15,542 bases of DNA from Proteobacteria bacterium UBA4457. GTDB lineage: Bacteria; Pseudomonadota; Gammaproteobacteria; Ga0077536. The position numbers and the translations under genes were made by a program. The stretch is taken from NCBI GenBank assembly GCA_002390205.1, contig DGOV01000038.1, positions 1 to 15,542 of the forward strand, written 5' to 3'. This document shows, piece by piece, positions 1 to 6,707 of this stretch (positions are counted from its first letter, which is position 1; each line of letters opens with the position of its first letter). The notes beneath the pieces were generated by a model. That model was given only the letters and a program-made list of their open reading frames with translations, ran no database searches and had not been told where the DNA came from.

Positions 1-10
1 CCTTAAATTT

Positions 11-43
11 AAAAAAAAGGCTTATCTGTATTTTAGATACCGC
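11..43 (-). terminator. Possible weak Rho-independent terminator after the SDR gene
   Basis: Read on the minus strand, TATCT/AGATA-type arms (positions 35-39 and 23-27) form a 5-bp stem with a 7-base loop. Two more G-C pairs are possible across a small internal loop, and the stem is followed closely by eight T (18 to 11). It lies about 105 bases past the SDR stop codon. The stem is AT-rich and short, so this is a suggestion only. The rest of the 1-145 stretch holds a perfect 10-base palindrome, CTGAGCTCAG, at 77-86 and nothing else I recognise. Confidence 0.3.
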
Positions 44-145
44 AAGAAGTACCCAGTTCCGACTGGCGCTCGCCTGCTGAGCTCAGGCCTCAGTATTGTA
101 TATCCTATGGTTTGGAAGTGGGAAAATTATTATTTTTCAATGGGC

Positions 146-910
146 TTACTCACCATCGCCATCCCAGCCTCCATCCACTCTTAAGGTAGCGCCAGTCGTG
201 TAACTTGATGCCTCACTTGCGAAGTATAGCGCTGCTCCAATTATCTCTTCTGGGTTTCCACCGCGCTTAATTGCAGCTCTTTCTGCGCGCTGCTCAAAAG
301 AAGGCATATCCCAAGCCTTGGAAATATCTGTTAGAAACGGACCAGCCATAATACAGTTGACCCGTACGGTATCACCGTAGGCATGCGCATAAGCTCCAGT
401 CAAAGCATTTAACCCGGCTTTGGCAGCTCCATATGGTTGTGAACTAGGTGAAGGCGCTTCTGAAGCCGTAGAAGAAATATTAATAATAGAGCCTCCACCA
501 GATGATTTCATTCTGGAGCCGACTAAGGCCATAAGCCTGAAGGGTGCTTTCAAATTAATTGCGATAACTTTGTCGAATAAATCTTCGGACACGTCTTCCA
601 AAGATGGATATAAAGGAGACATCCCCGCGTTATTTACAAGGATGTCTATTTTTCCTAAAGCACTTTCAACTTGATTAACCATCGGTTCAAGTTGGTCCCA
701 TTTTCCCACATGGCATGCAAAGGGGAATGCCCTTGTTCCAATGTCTCTGATTTCGGCAGCGACCGACTCACAAGACTCAATCTTCCTGCTGACAATAGCT
801 ATGTTAGCCCCTTCTTTCGCAAATGCTAGTGCCATAGCGCGACCCAGTCCCCTACTCCCCCCTGTGATTAAGACAGTTTTACCTGTTAATTGTTTGCTAA
901 TCTCAGTCAT
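146..910 (-). CDS. SDR-family NAD(P)-dependent oxidoreductase
   Basis: Classical short-chain dehydrogenase/reductase of 254 residues, the usual length, expected to be a soluble cytoplasmic enzyme interconverting an alcohol and a carbonyl. The glycine-rich nucleotide motif TGGSRGLG is at residues 16-23, NNAG at 93-96, and the catalytic set is Asn119, Ser147, Tyr160 and Lys164 (YxxxK). The family C-terminal VDGG signature is at 245-248. Arg42 after the second strand suggests NADP(H), which is inference. The ATG start overlaps the stop region of the upstream StyC-like gene by 8 bases, so the two are probably translationally coupled and the likely substrate is the carbonyl made by that protein. 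The family is too broad for substrate prediction from sequence. It could equally be a 3-oxoacyl-ACP/CoA reductase-like enzyme. Confidence 0.93.
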   Translation of the reverse strand: MTEISKQLTGKTVLITGGSRGLGRAMALAFAKEGANIAIVSRKIESCESVAAEIRDIGTRAFPFACHVGKWDQLEPMVNQVESALGKIDILVNNAGMSPLYPSLEDVSEDLFDKVIAINLKAPFRLMALVGSRMKSSGGGSIINISSTASEAPSPSSQPYGAAKAGLNALTGAYAHAYGDTVRVNCIMAGPFLTDISKAWDMPSFEQRAERAAIKRGGNPEEIIGAALYFASEASSYTTGATLRVDGGWDGDGE

Positions 911-1382
911 TTTTTGGTCGTCCTAATAAAGAATTTATGCCGATCGCTAATAAGACTACCACGACTAAGACGCTCGGGAGTCCAGGGAGAAAACCCAGTA
1001 CACTTAAAAAACTGCTTTCTCCAAGCGGGTTGTCTCCTAATGTCAGAGCGCGATTGGCGACGGCATTCCCTATCCAGTAAAATAATGTGAATGACCACGC
1101 CGCATAACTGAAGCCGTAAACCATAAACTTGTTTTTCAGCTCTGATAATTCCAACATAGGTAATGATAGAGCCACAACCATTACCAGCAATCCATTAAGG
1201 ATCCCGCCAGTATGTGCCCGGACCCAACCTTCGGTTGTGCCGTAACTCGGTAACTCAATGATATGCCCAGGCCAGACTTCTAGCCCTCCAACAAGCTGAA
1301 ATAGCAGCATAAATCCTGCAAGCATTGCTATAAGGATCACAAGCATGCCATTAATCATCATAATCCGCTGTAATTCTTTCAT
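903..1382 (-). CDS. Styrene oxide isomerase (StyC)-like membrane protein
   Basis: A 159-residue inner-membrane protein with four predicted transmembrane helices (about 8-30, 61-79, 86-107 and 126-152). It aligns without gaps to my recollection of Pseudomonas styrene oxide isomerase (about 169 residues) through the motif blocks GGxExxPGxIIE (32-43), EGWxRAHxGxxLNG (51-64), FYxxxN (101-106) and NRxLTxGxN (110-118). That enzyme is a heme-b membrane protein performing the Meinwald rearrangement of an epoxide to an aldehyde. The heme-ligand His (His58 there) is His57 here, Asn64 is Asn63 and Tyr103 is Tyr102. The acidic Asp95 is replaced by Ala94, so substrate or chemistry may differ. A GGAG ribosome site lies 10 bases before the ATG. 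The gene sits 77 bases after the di-iron-like gene and overlaps the SDR gene. Family-level similarity is strong. Epoxide isomerase activity is inference. Confidence 0.75.
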   Translation of the reverse strand: MKELQRIMMINGMLVILIAMLAGFMLLFQLVGGLEVWPGHIIELPSYGTTEGWVRAHTGGILNGLLVMVVALSLPMLELSELKNKFMVYGFSYAAWSFTLFYWIGNAVANRALTLGDNPLGESSFLSVLGFLPGLPSVLVVVVLLAIGINSLLGRPKND

Positions 1383-1459
1383 ATTGATAAAGCTCCATCA
1401 GTGAGAAATTAGCAGACACTCTTGAGGGCCTCTAACTCCGTTTTTAACCTATTTACTGC

Positions 1460-2314
1460 TTAGAAAGGGATCGGCATGAGTGGATCTGAAGTATCCACTA
1501 AGGGCTGCTTCTGTGGGTCGCTAGGTGGATAGGCTTCGACCCACTCGCTAAACCACTGAGGGTCTTTCGAGTTGCGCGGGTCATGCCATGGTAGAAGAGC
1601 ATTTAGAAAATAAGGACCTATATTCCAAATAATCGACCCTACTAAACTAGCAATACCGAGTTGTCCTTTTAAAGTCCAAAGTAATTCATCTTTTTTCATG
1701 GCGGCGAGCATTCCTGCAAAGGAATATCCTAAAACATGGAAGCTACCGTGGAACACTCCTAAAGCCCTAGTGAAATATGAGCCTGAGCACGCCATATAGA
1801 CGTCAAACGCTACGGTTTTATGCTCTGCTTCCTCTATCATGTGCATTAACCAAAAAGAGGAGATATAAGGGCAGGCATTTTTAAATAATTTAGTTCTCTT
1901 TCCGAGAAGCCACTTGGTGAAGCCCTGAGTCATAGTTTCAAATCCAGCACTGTAAGCGAGTTTTACTGGCAAAGATCTTCCGGATAGTTTTTGATAGGAA
2001 TATCGAATTTTGTCTTCAATTTCTTTGAATTCGGGATAACCGTTTTTATTCAGTAAAACGTTTAAGCGCTTATGACATTCGTGGTGTCGATACTCTTGAC
2101 CATTGAATTGCTTAATATCGTGTAAAAGCTCGGGATCTTGTATCAATTTCCGAGCTTCGTCATTCGTTCGGCACAGATAAGGCTCCAGGTACGGCATAGT
2201 CAGAGAGACGCCGTTGAAAAAATGGGCAAAGACAGGATTATTTGTATTCCATTTTGGATTTAGATCGTTGGGAAAATCAAAGCTAAATGCCCGAAGTACA
2301 ATATTATTCTTCAT
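1460..2314 (-). CDS. PF10118-type 'metal-dependent hydrolase' with a di-iron oxygenase motif pattern
   Basis: 284 residues, resembling the family annotated as predicted metal-dependent hydrolase (PF10118/COG3687). Visible ligands follow the ferritin-like di-iron carboxylate order: Glu44, Glu74-x-x-His77, Glu125, Glu162-x-x-His165, with extra His and Glu nearby (HHECH at 77-81, HMIEEAEHK at 158-166). The spacing of roughly 30, 50 and 37 residues between these positions fits four antiparallel metal-binding helices, as in AurF or BoxB, better than a hydrolase. A hydrophobic stretch around 220-242 could contact membrane or lipid. The start is taken as the ATG at 2314, because GGGGGAG lies 6 bases upstream. 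An in-frame TTG at 2329 overlaps that site and is rejected. The gene precedes the StyC-like and SDR genes and is probably co-transcribed with them. The family assignment is fairly firm. The oxygenase role is inference. Confidence 0.8.
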   Translation of the reverse strand: MKNNIVLRAFSFDFPNDLNPKWNTNNPVFAHFFNGVSLTMPYLEPYLCRTNDEARKLIQDPELLHDIKQFNGQEYRHHECHKRLNVLLNKNGYPEFKEIEDKIRYSYQKLSGRSLPVKLAYSAGFETMTQGFTKWLLGKRTKLFKNACPYISSFWLMHMIEEAEHKTVAFDVYMACSGSYFTRALGVFHGSFHVLGYSFAGMLAAMKKDELLWTLKGQLGIASLVGSIIWNIGPYFLNALLPWHDPRNSKDPQWFSEWVEAYPPSDPQKQPLVDTSDPLMPIPF

Positions 2315-2320
2315 GCTGAT

Positions 2321-2327
2321 CTCCCCC
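2321..2327 (-). promoter_or_regulatory. Strong Shine-Dalgarno for the di-iron-like gene
   Basis: GGGGGAG on the minus strand lies 6 bases before the ATG at 2314. It decides the start: the longer TTG reading at 2329 would place this site inside the coding region. Confidence 0.65.
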
Positions 2328-2377
2328 AAACCGTTTTATGTGGTAGCTGAGGATGACTCCAACTACTCACAGTTCTA

Positions 2378-2418
2378 GTGAAAAATGTTAGAGGTATTTT
2401 CTCATAAAACATTTTCAC
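2378..2418 (-). promoter_or_regulatory. 41-base imperfect inverted repeat, candidate operator or leader hairpin
   Basis: On the plus strand GTGAAAAATGTT (2378-2389) faces AACATTTTCAC (2408-2418), an 11-bp match with one bulged A. A nested GAG/CTC pair (2391-2393 and 2401-2403) lies inside. The element sits in the 182-base gap between the 2-oxoacid oxidoreductase beta gene and the di-iron-like gene, about 64 bases before that gene's start. No T-run follows on the minus strand, so it does not look like an intrinsic terminator. It may be a regulator-binding site controlling the three downstream genes. A perfect CACGCGTG palindrome at 2468-2475 lies closer to the beta-gene stop. Confidence 0.4.
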
Positions 2419-2496
2419 AGGTGCACTAAAGCTTTCGAGCACAAGAGAGAGATTACACTAGTTGTATCACGCGTGCTAGGCTCCTCCGCTAATGAA

Positions 2497-3360
2497 CTAT
2501 CTTATAAACGACTGCAATGCATCGTTACAAACCCCTGAGATGTCAGGACGTCCTATGTCTTGCAATGCCGGTGCAGGAAAGTCCTTATTTAAAGCTACCG
2601 ATTCCAGCGCATGCCTTTGCCCTTTAAATATGAGACCTAAAGGCAATCTTTTCTCTTCCCGTAATTCTTGCATACGAGTGAATGCCGCAGCCCGGTTTGT
2701 AGGGTCATACCCTTCCTCGGCATCTACATCATAAACGCTGGTCCGCCAATCTCTGTAGGTGTCATTGTACGTTACACAGGGAGACAAGACTTCCAGGTAT
2801 GACATACCTCCACCTTCAGCGGTGTGTTTAAGCGCGGCTAAAGTTAAGTCAAGTAATTGAGCAGGCTGCCCGCTATAAGCTCTGGCCAGAAAAGTCGAAC
2901 CGGGAATACTTAATCCCAACATAATCGGGTCAAGATCTTCTTCTAAGTTATCTTGATAGCCAGTAGGGGCTGTTGGAGAAGCCTGCCCCTTGGTCAAACC
3001 ATAAGTGCCGTTGTTCATGACTATATAGGTCACTCCCGGATTACGTTTGAAAGCATGCACCAAGTGACCACCCCCGATAGCATAGCCATCCCCGTCTCCA
3101 CCGACACCAACGACGGTCAGTTCAGGGTTAGCCAACTTCGAACCCGTTACAGTCGGTAAGACTCGGCCATGCAAAGTGTGGTACCCGTAACAAGAAAGAT
3201 TATTCTGAAGGGAGCCTGAGCAGCCAATCCCCGCCACAACCATTCTTTCATGAGGAGGAATTTTTAGTTCCTCTAATGCACTGACCAATGCCTGTAAGAC
3301 TCCGAAATCTCCACAGCCGGCACACCAGATAGGTCGTGAGGGGGTAAATGTTTTTGTCAT
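2497..3360 (-). CDS. korB: 2-oxoacid:acceptor oxidoreductase, TPP-binding beta subunit
   Basis: A 287-residue thiamine-diphosphate subunit of the 2-oxoacid:ferredoxin oxidoreductase family, which oxidatively decarboxylates a 2-oxoacid with CoA to acyl-CoA and CO2 and passes electrons out through iron-sulfur clusters. The four cysteines of the single [4Fe-4S] cluster are visible: Cys13 and Cys16 (CAGC), Cys47 (GCSG) and Cys195 (SPC). The TPP/Mg motif runs from GGDGDG (87-92) to NNGTYG (116-121). Length fits the KorB type. The start is set by a 4-base ATGA overlap with the alpha gene (3357-3360), indicating translational coupling and a fixed complex. It resembles 2-oxoglutarate enzymes (KorB) more than pyruvate ones, but the substrate cannot be fixed from sequence, so the symbol is by similarity. 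Confidence 0.9.
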   Translation of the reverse strand: MTKTFTPSRPIWCAGCGDFGVLQALVSALEELKIPPHERMVVAGIGCSGSLQNNLSCYGYHTLHGRVLPTVTGSKLANPELTVVGVGGDGDGYAIGGGHLVHAFKRNPGVTYIVMNNGTYGLTKGQASPTAPTGYQDNLEEDLDPIMLGLSIPGSTFLARAYSGQPAQLLDLTLAALKHTAEGGGMSYLEVLSPCVTYNDTYRDWRTSVYDVDAEEGYDPTNRAAAFTRMQELREEKRLPLGLIFKGQRHALESVALNKDFPAPALQDIGRPDISGVCNDALQSFIR

Positions 3361-5144
3361 GCTACTTCATCCTCTTTGAGATTCAGCTTACTAATAACGG
3401 TATTCACTAAGTCTTGCGCTTGCATTGGAATACCATCGTAACGAAGTATATTATTGATGTTTTCTTCTTCACCGCCATGCGCAATGATTAACTTAGCTAG
3501 TTGAGCCGTAGCGTTATATTCAACAACAAAGATATTAGGACAGCGTTTTGTGAACGCTGGAGTATCATCTAACATCGGCCATAACGTTCTTACTTGGTGA
3601 TATTGCGCAAAAATACTCTTCTGGGCCAGTAGATCTATTGCTTCAAGAATCACGCCATAACACATCCCAACACCGATAAACCCGATATCTGCAGTCTCCA
3701 CTCCATGATTTATAGCCAAGGGTAGCTCAGGTTTCATGGACACCATCTTGTGCTGCCGCTTGGCAACCATCTTATTTCTATTTACAGGGTCTGTTGATAC
3801 TAGGCCAAACTCATCATGTTCATTTCCAGTAACCAACCCCATACCACCAGGAGTGCCTGGCGGCGCAAAGTCGGAGGCGCCACTATCTGTATGCAGATAG
3901 CGTTTGTATACTTCTAGCTTAGAAACTTGCTCTGCATCTAACCGCCCGCCTCGATCTATAACTACGGATGAGAGATCTATCGGGTCAACCGTTGCAGTGT
4001 TCTGAGACAAGCCTTGATCCAAGCACATAAAGACTGGAACTTGATATTTTTCAGCTATGTTGCATGCTGTCACGGTTAGGTGAAAGCATTCTGCGGGATT
4101 CCCTGGAGCCAACACGACTCTTGGGAAATCTCCAGCGCCACCGTAACAAAGTAAATTAATATCACTTTGCTCGGGCTTAGTTGGCATCCCAGTACTTGGC
4201 CCGCTTCGTTGAGCATCAACAATGACCATCGGTATTTCTGCCATTCCCAGTTGACCAATGCCTTCCTGCATTAAAGCTATGCCAGGTCCACAGGTCGCAG
4301 TCATGGTCCTAGTGCCAGTAATTGCGGCGCCGATAGACATGTTTATAGCAGAGAGCTCATCTTCGGCCTGCTTTACCACTCCTCCAAACTTAGGAAGCCA
4401 TTTGACTAACCACTCCATTACATCAGTTGACGGAGTAATAGGATAACCTGCAAAAAATCTGCCACCAGCAACTGCAAATCCAAAAGCAACGGCTTCATTT
4501 CCAGTAATTAGCATATGAGCCTTCGAGTCTGTTGCAACTATTTCGAACAAACCTTCGCCTATCGTCAAACCTGCGTTGTCAGCAAGTGTGCAACCAACAT
4601 TCAACGCATCCAAATTATACTTGAGCGCTTGTGCACCTCTTCTTCCAAAACGCTTCTCAAAGGCGATCTTCATTTGGCCATCGTCAAGGCCTATCAATCT
4701 CCCTATCACCGCGAACGAAATACTATTTTTATAAATATCTCTTCTGAAATTTTTAACAGCATATCTACTGAGAGGAACACCAATCAGTCTCACCCCTTCA
4801 GGTAATTTAGATTCGGCTGTCAACTCTCCGTTTGAGCTATCATAAATAACAATACTTTTCGCATTTAATCGGAAGGCATATTTTGGTATCGCCGCCTGGT
4901 CAAAGGCCACCATTAAATCGATGTGACTACTAATGCACAGTCGCTCTCCGTTATAGGCACGCAAGGTAGCAGCAGTGATTCCGCCTTTGATTCGTGAGAG
5001 GACGTCCCTTTCAGTGTAAACTCTCAAGCCTGATGTACGAAGAACATCTGCAAGAATATTAACTACCGTCAGAGATCCGTCCCCGCCTTGTCCAGCTACG
5101 ATTACATTGAGGTCTTCTAGCCGAGGCTTCGTATTATTATTCAT
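3357..5144 (-). CDS. korA: 2-oxoacid:acceptor oxidoreductase, fused gamma-alpha subunit
   Basis: 595 residues. Residues about 10-195 are the gamma domain (GQGGDG at 18-23, RIKGG at 51-55), fused to the alpha pyrimidine-binding and substrate domains: GYPITPST at 233-240 around the substrate-contact Thr237, and AQRSGPSTGMPT at 311-322. The C-terminal domain II/III ends around 590. This gamma-alpha fusion is the usual KorA layout. An upstream in-frame start at 5243 would add 33 residues overlapping the FrhB-like gene. I prefer the ATG at 5144, which gives a 4-base ATGA overlap with that gene's stop (5141-5144) and has GGAGA 6 bases upstream (5155-5151). No separate ferredoxin-like delta subunit is present, and the neighbouring FrhB-like protein carries two ferredoxin clusters instead. 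The exact 2-oxoacid is unknown. Confidence 0.9.
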   Translation of the reverse strand: MNNNTKPRLEDLNVIVAGQGGDGSLTVVNILADVLRTSGLRVYTERDVLSRIKGGITAATLRAYNGERLCISSHIDLMVAFDQAAIPKYAFRLNAKSIVIYDSSNGELTAESKLPEGVRLIGVPLSRYAVKNFRRDIYKNSISFAVIGRLIGLDDGQMKIAFEKRFGRRGAQALKYNLDALNVGCTLADNAGLTIGEGLFEIVATDSKAHMLITGNEAVAFGFAVAGGRFFAGYPITPSTDVMEWLVKWLPKFGGVVKQAEDELSAINMSIGAAITGTRTMTATCGPGIALMQEGIGQLGMAEIPMVIVDAQRSGPSTGMPTKPEQSDINLLCYGGAGDFPRVVLAPGNPAECFHLTVTACNIAEKYQVPVFMCLDQGLSQNTATVDPIDLSSVVIDRGGRLDAEQVSKLEVYKRYLHTDSGASDFAPPGTPGGMGLVTGNEHDEFGLVSTDPVNRNKMVAKRQHKMVSMKPELPLAINHGVETADIGFIGVGMCYGVILEAIDLLAQKSIFAQYHQVRTLWPMLDDTPAFTKRCPNIFVVEYNATAQLAKLIIAHGGEEENINNILRYDGIPMQAQDLVNTVISKLNLKEDEVA

Positions 5145-6469
5145 TTCCCTTCTCCATCGTTTGTTTGAGGGATCTTCTTCTTTTTGCGCGGCGGGGGCGG
5201 AGGTAGTGGACGCCAGTTTTTTGCAGAAGCTCCATCTTCCCAACCACGATAGTAATTTTTAGGATCAAGATTTCCTATTTCATCTCGCTCCCCTAGTGAT
5301 GGCATCAATGCAGGCAATGGGCGATTGCGCTTATATTCGGATAATCTAATGACTAAGTCTTTGCCTAGAGGAGCTTCTTCAAACTCCTTCGTCTCTACCC
5401 AACCATCATCAATTAAAGCTTGGAAAGCTTTATGCCCCGCCTCGGTCCTTATGATAGTAAAGGTCCATTTATCCATGCCGATACCACCCAGTGCTATATC
5501 TGCATTGTCAGCAGAATAGTCCATACAGTAAAGGCAAGCTGGTCGAGCGTACTTTCCGAAGGCCTTAAGCGATTTCACTTCCTCTCGACCATCTCTCAAT
5601 TTTATTTCAACTCGGCCCTTGATATTAATATTCATAATATCTTTTTTAGGAACGTCTAAATCTTGAGCTAACCAGTCAATACCTTCTTCAGTGAAAGCCT
5701 CTGAGCATAACAGCCCTATGACCAAAGAAATGTTGTCTTGGTACCACTCTGCAACGTCAAGACGGATACTAGAAAACTGCTGTTGTCGCACACCATTGAC
5801 TTGGCAAGGAACTCCCACAACGGCAAGAGGAGAGAGATCTTTTTTCATAGCTTCGACAAGCGCTAATGTGTTTGGTTGGTAGGTGTAGCGCGAGCGAGCC
5901 CCTTTAATCACCTCTTCGGGAGTTGTCTGCAGCATGGAGCTTCCCATTTGAGGGTTGTCCGCATGCTCCTCTCCTGCAACAGCAGCGTTAATCGTGCCAT
6001 TTTTCATCCCATGCAAAAGAAGAGCCGTACAAACGCCACCATCTTGGCCTTGCTCAACAGTCGCCTTATCGGTAGCTCTCGCATAGACTCCATAATTATA
6101 AGGACCGAACCCTTCATCTTTTATGGGCTCTTTTAATTGGATCTGATCTTTCATGTCTCGATCAGTCGGTCTAAGTACTGGACAAACGTCGACGCATAAT
6201 TCACAAAACACGCATGCGTTATGTCTAGTGTCTAGAGGAACTTCATCTTTGTAGTCGAAAACGTCCACTGGACATATCGTGACACAGGCTGCGCACCCAA
6301 TACATTTTCCTGGATCGACCACTTCTTCCATAAGAAGATCAACTGCCTTGAACCCACCTCGGTTATATTCGGATCTCCAAGCATAGGCCCATTCGTTCGG
6401 ATCAGCGCCCTGATCAACCAAACGGTGATAACGACCTTGAACTTCTTTGGTTAAATTATCTAGATCCAA
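5141..6469 (-). CDS. FrhB-like iron-sulfur flavoprotein with two [4Fe-4S] ferredoxin motifs
   Basis: 442 residues of the coenzyme F420 hydrogenase/dehydrogenase beta-subunit (FrhB/FdhB) family. A ferredoxin domain carries two full cluster motifs (Cys56/59/62/66 and Cys86/89/92/96). The FrhB signature GQDGGVCTALLL is at 141-152, GVPCQ at 219-223, and the C-terminal flavin/cluster region CLYC...ADI at 312-326 with an extra Cys255. The family binds FAD and an extra cluster and moves electrons between ferredoxin-level clusters and a soluble acceptor. It starts the kor-like operon, so it is probably the electron-outlet subunit of the oxidoreductase. The start is a TTG at 6469 with GGAGGGAG 5 bases upstream (6482-6475). 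A TAG stop lies just upstream in frame, and no ATG occurs before residue 47. The tail is unusual: a run of prolines then lysines (423-432). F420 use is not implied. Confidence 0.88.
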   Translation of the reverse strand: MDLDNLTKEVQGRYHRLVDQGADPNEWAYAWRSEYNRGGFKAVDLLMEEVVDPGKCIGCAACVTICPVDVFDYKDEVPLDTRHNACVFCELCVDVCPVLRPTDRDMKDQIQLKEPIKDEGFGPYNYGVYARATDKATVEQGQDGGVCTALLLHGMKNGTINAAVAGEEHADNPQMGSSMLQTTPEEVIKGARSRYTYQPNTLALVEAMKKDLSPLAVVGVPCQVNGVRQQQFSSIRLDVAEWYQDNISLVIGLLCSEAFTEEGIDWLAQDLDVPKKDIMNINIKGRVEIKLRDGREEVKSLKAFGKYARPACLYCMDYSADNADIALGGIGMDKWTFTIIRTEAGHKAFQALIDDGWVETKEFEEAPLGKDLVIRLSEYKRNRPLPALMPSLGERDEIGNLDPKNYYRGWEDGASAKNWRPLPPPPPRKKKKIPQTNDGEGK

Positions 6470-6474
6470 CTCTG

Positions 6475-6482
6475 CTCCCTCC
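6475..6482 (-). promoter_or_regulatory. Shine-Dalgarno that supports the TTG start of the FrhB-like gene
   Basis: GGAGGGAG on the minus strand sits 5 bases before TTG at 6469. With an in-frame TAG only a few codons upstream and no nearby ATG, this site is the main support for a TTG start. Confidence 0.55.
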
Positions 6483-6642
6483 AGCTATTTGAAATTTACT
6501 GACCAACATAAGGATGATCATCGACGCGAACTACCATTCTCAACCACTCACCTCTCTGTAGGCCGCAATTGATTGCCAGCAAACGGTACCTAGTTTATCG
6601 GGTCCGGCAAGTGTAAATGCTGAAGGACCACGGTGAAAGACA

Positions 6643-6671
6643 ATTTTATTATCTAATGCCAGCAAATACAA
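6643..6671 (-). promoter_or_regulatory. Candidate sigma70 promoter for the FrhB-kor operon
   Basis: On the minus strand TTGTAT (6671-6666) and TAAAAT (6648-6643) are separated by 17 bases. The -10 matches 5 of 6 consensus bases, the -35 only 3 of 6. It would give a leader of about 165 bases before the FrhB-like start. The gap 6470-6707 also contains a short frame, ATG at 6534 to TAA at 6493, encoding 13 residues, which could be a leader peptide or chance. Confidence 0.3.
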
Positions 6672-6707
6672 TAAGTTACTGCATAGCCTAATGTGCTGAG
6701 AACTTGC

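Noticed and set aside
77..86. CTGAGCTCAG palindrome near the left edge
   Set aside because: A 10-base palindrome without a T-run or nearby promoter; no evidence of function.
420..674. Plus-strand open frame opposite the SDR gene, and the other plus-strand frames opposite genes
   Set aside because: They are antisense to well-supported genes, have no recognisable domains and follow the opposite strand's codon structure.
2315..2329. TTG start for the di-iron-like gene
   Set aside because: The strong GGGGGAG site would be inside the coding region; it serves the ATG at 2314.
5145..5243. Longer start for the gamma-alpha subunit, adding 33 residues
   Set aside because: It would overlap the FrhB-like gene by about 100 bases, the extra residues do not look like the family, and the ATG at 5144 has a good ribosome site and an ATGA overlap.
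5141..6469. Reading the FrhB-like protein as evidence for F420 use
   Set aside because: The family includes members using other acceptors, and no F420 biosynthesis gene is in the window.
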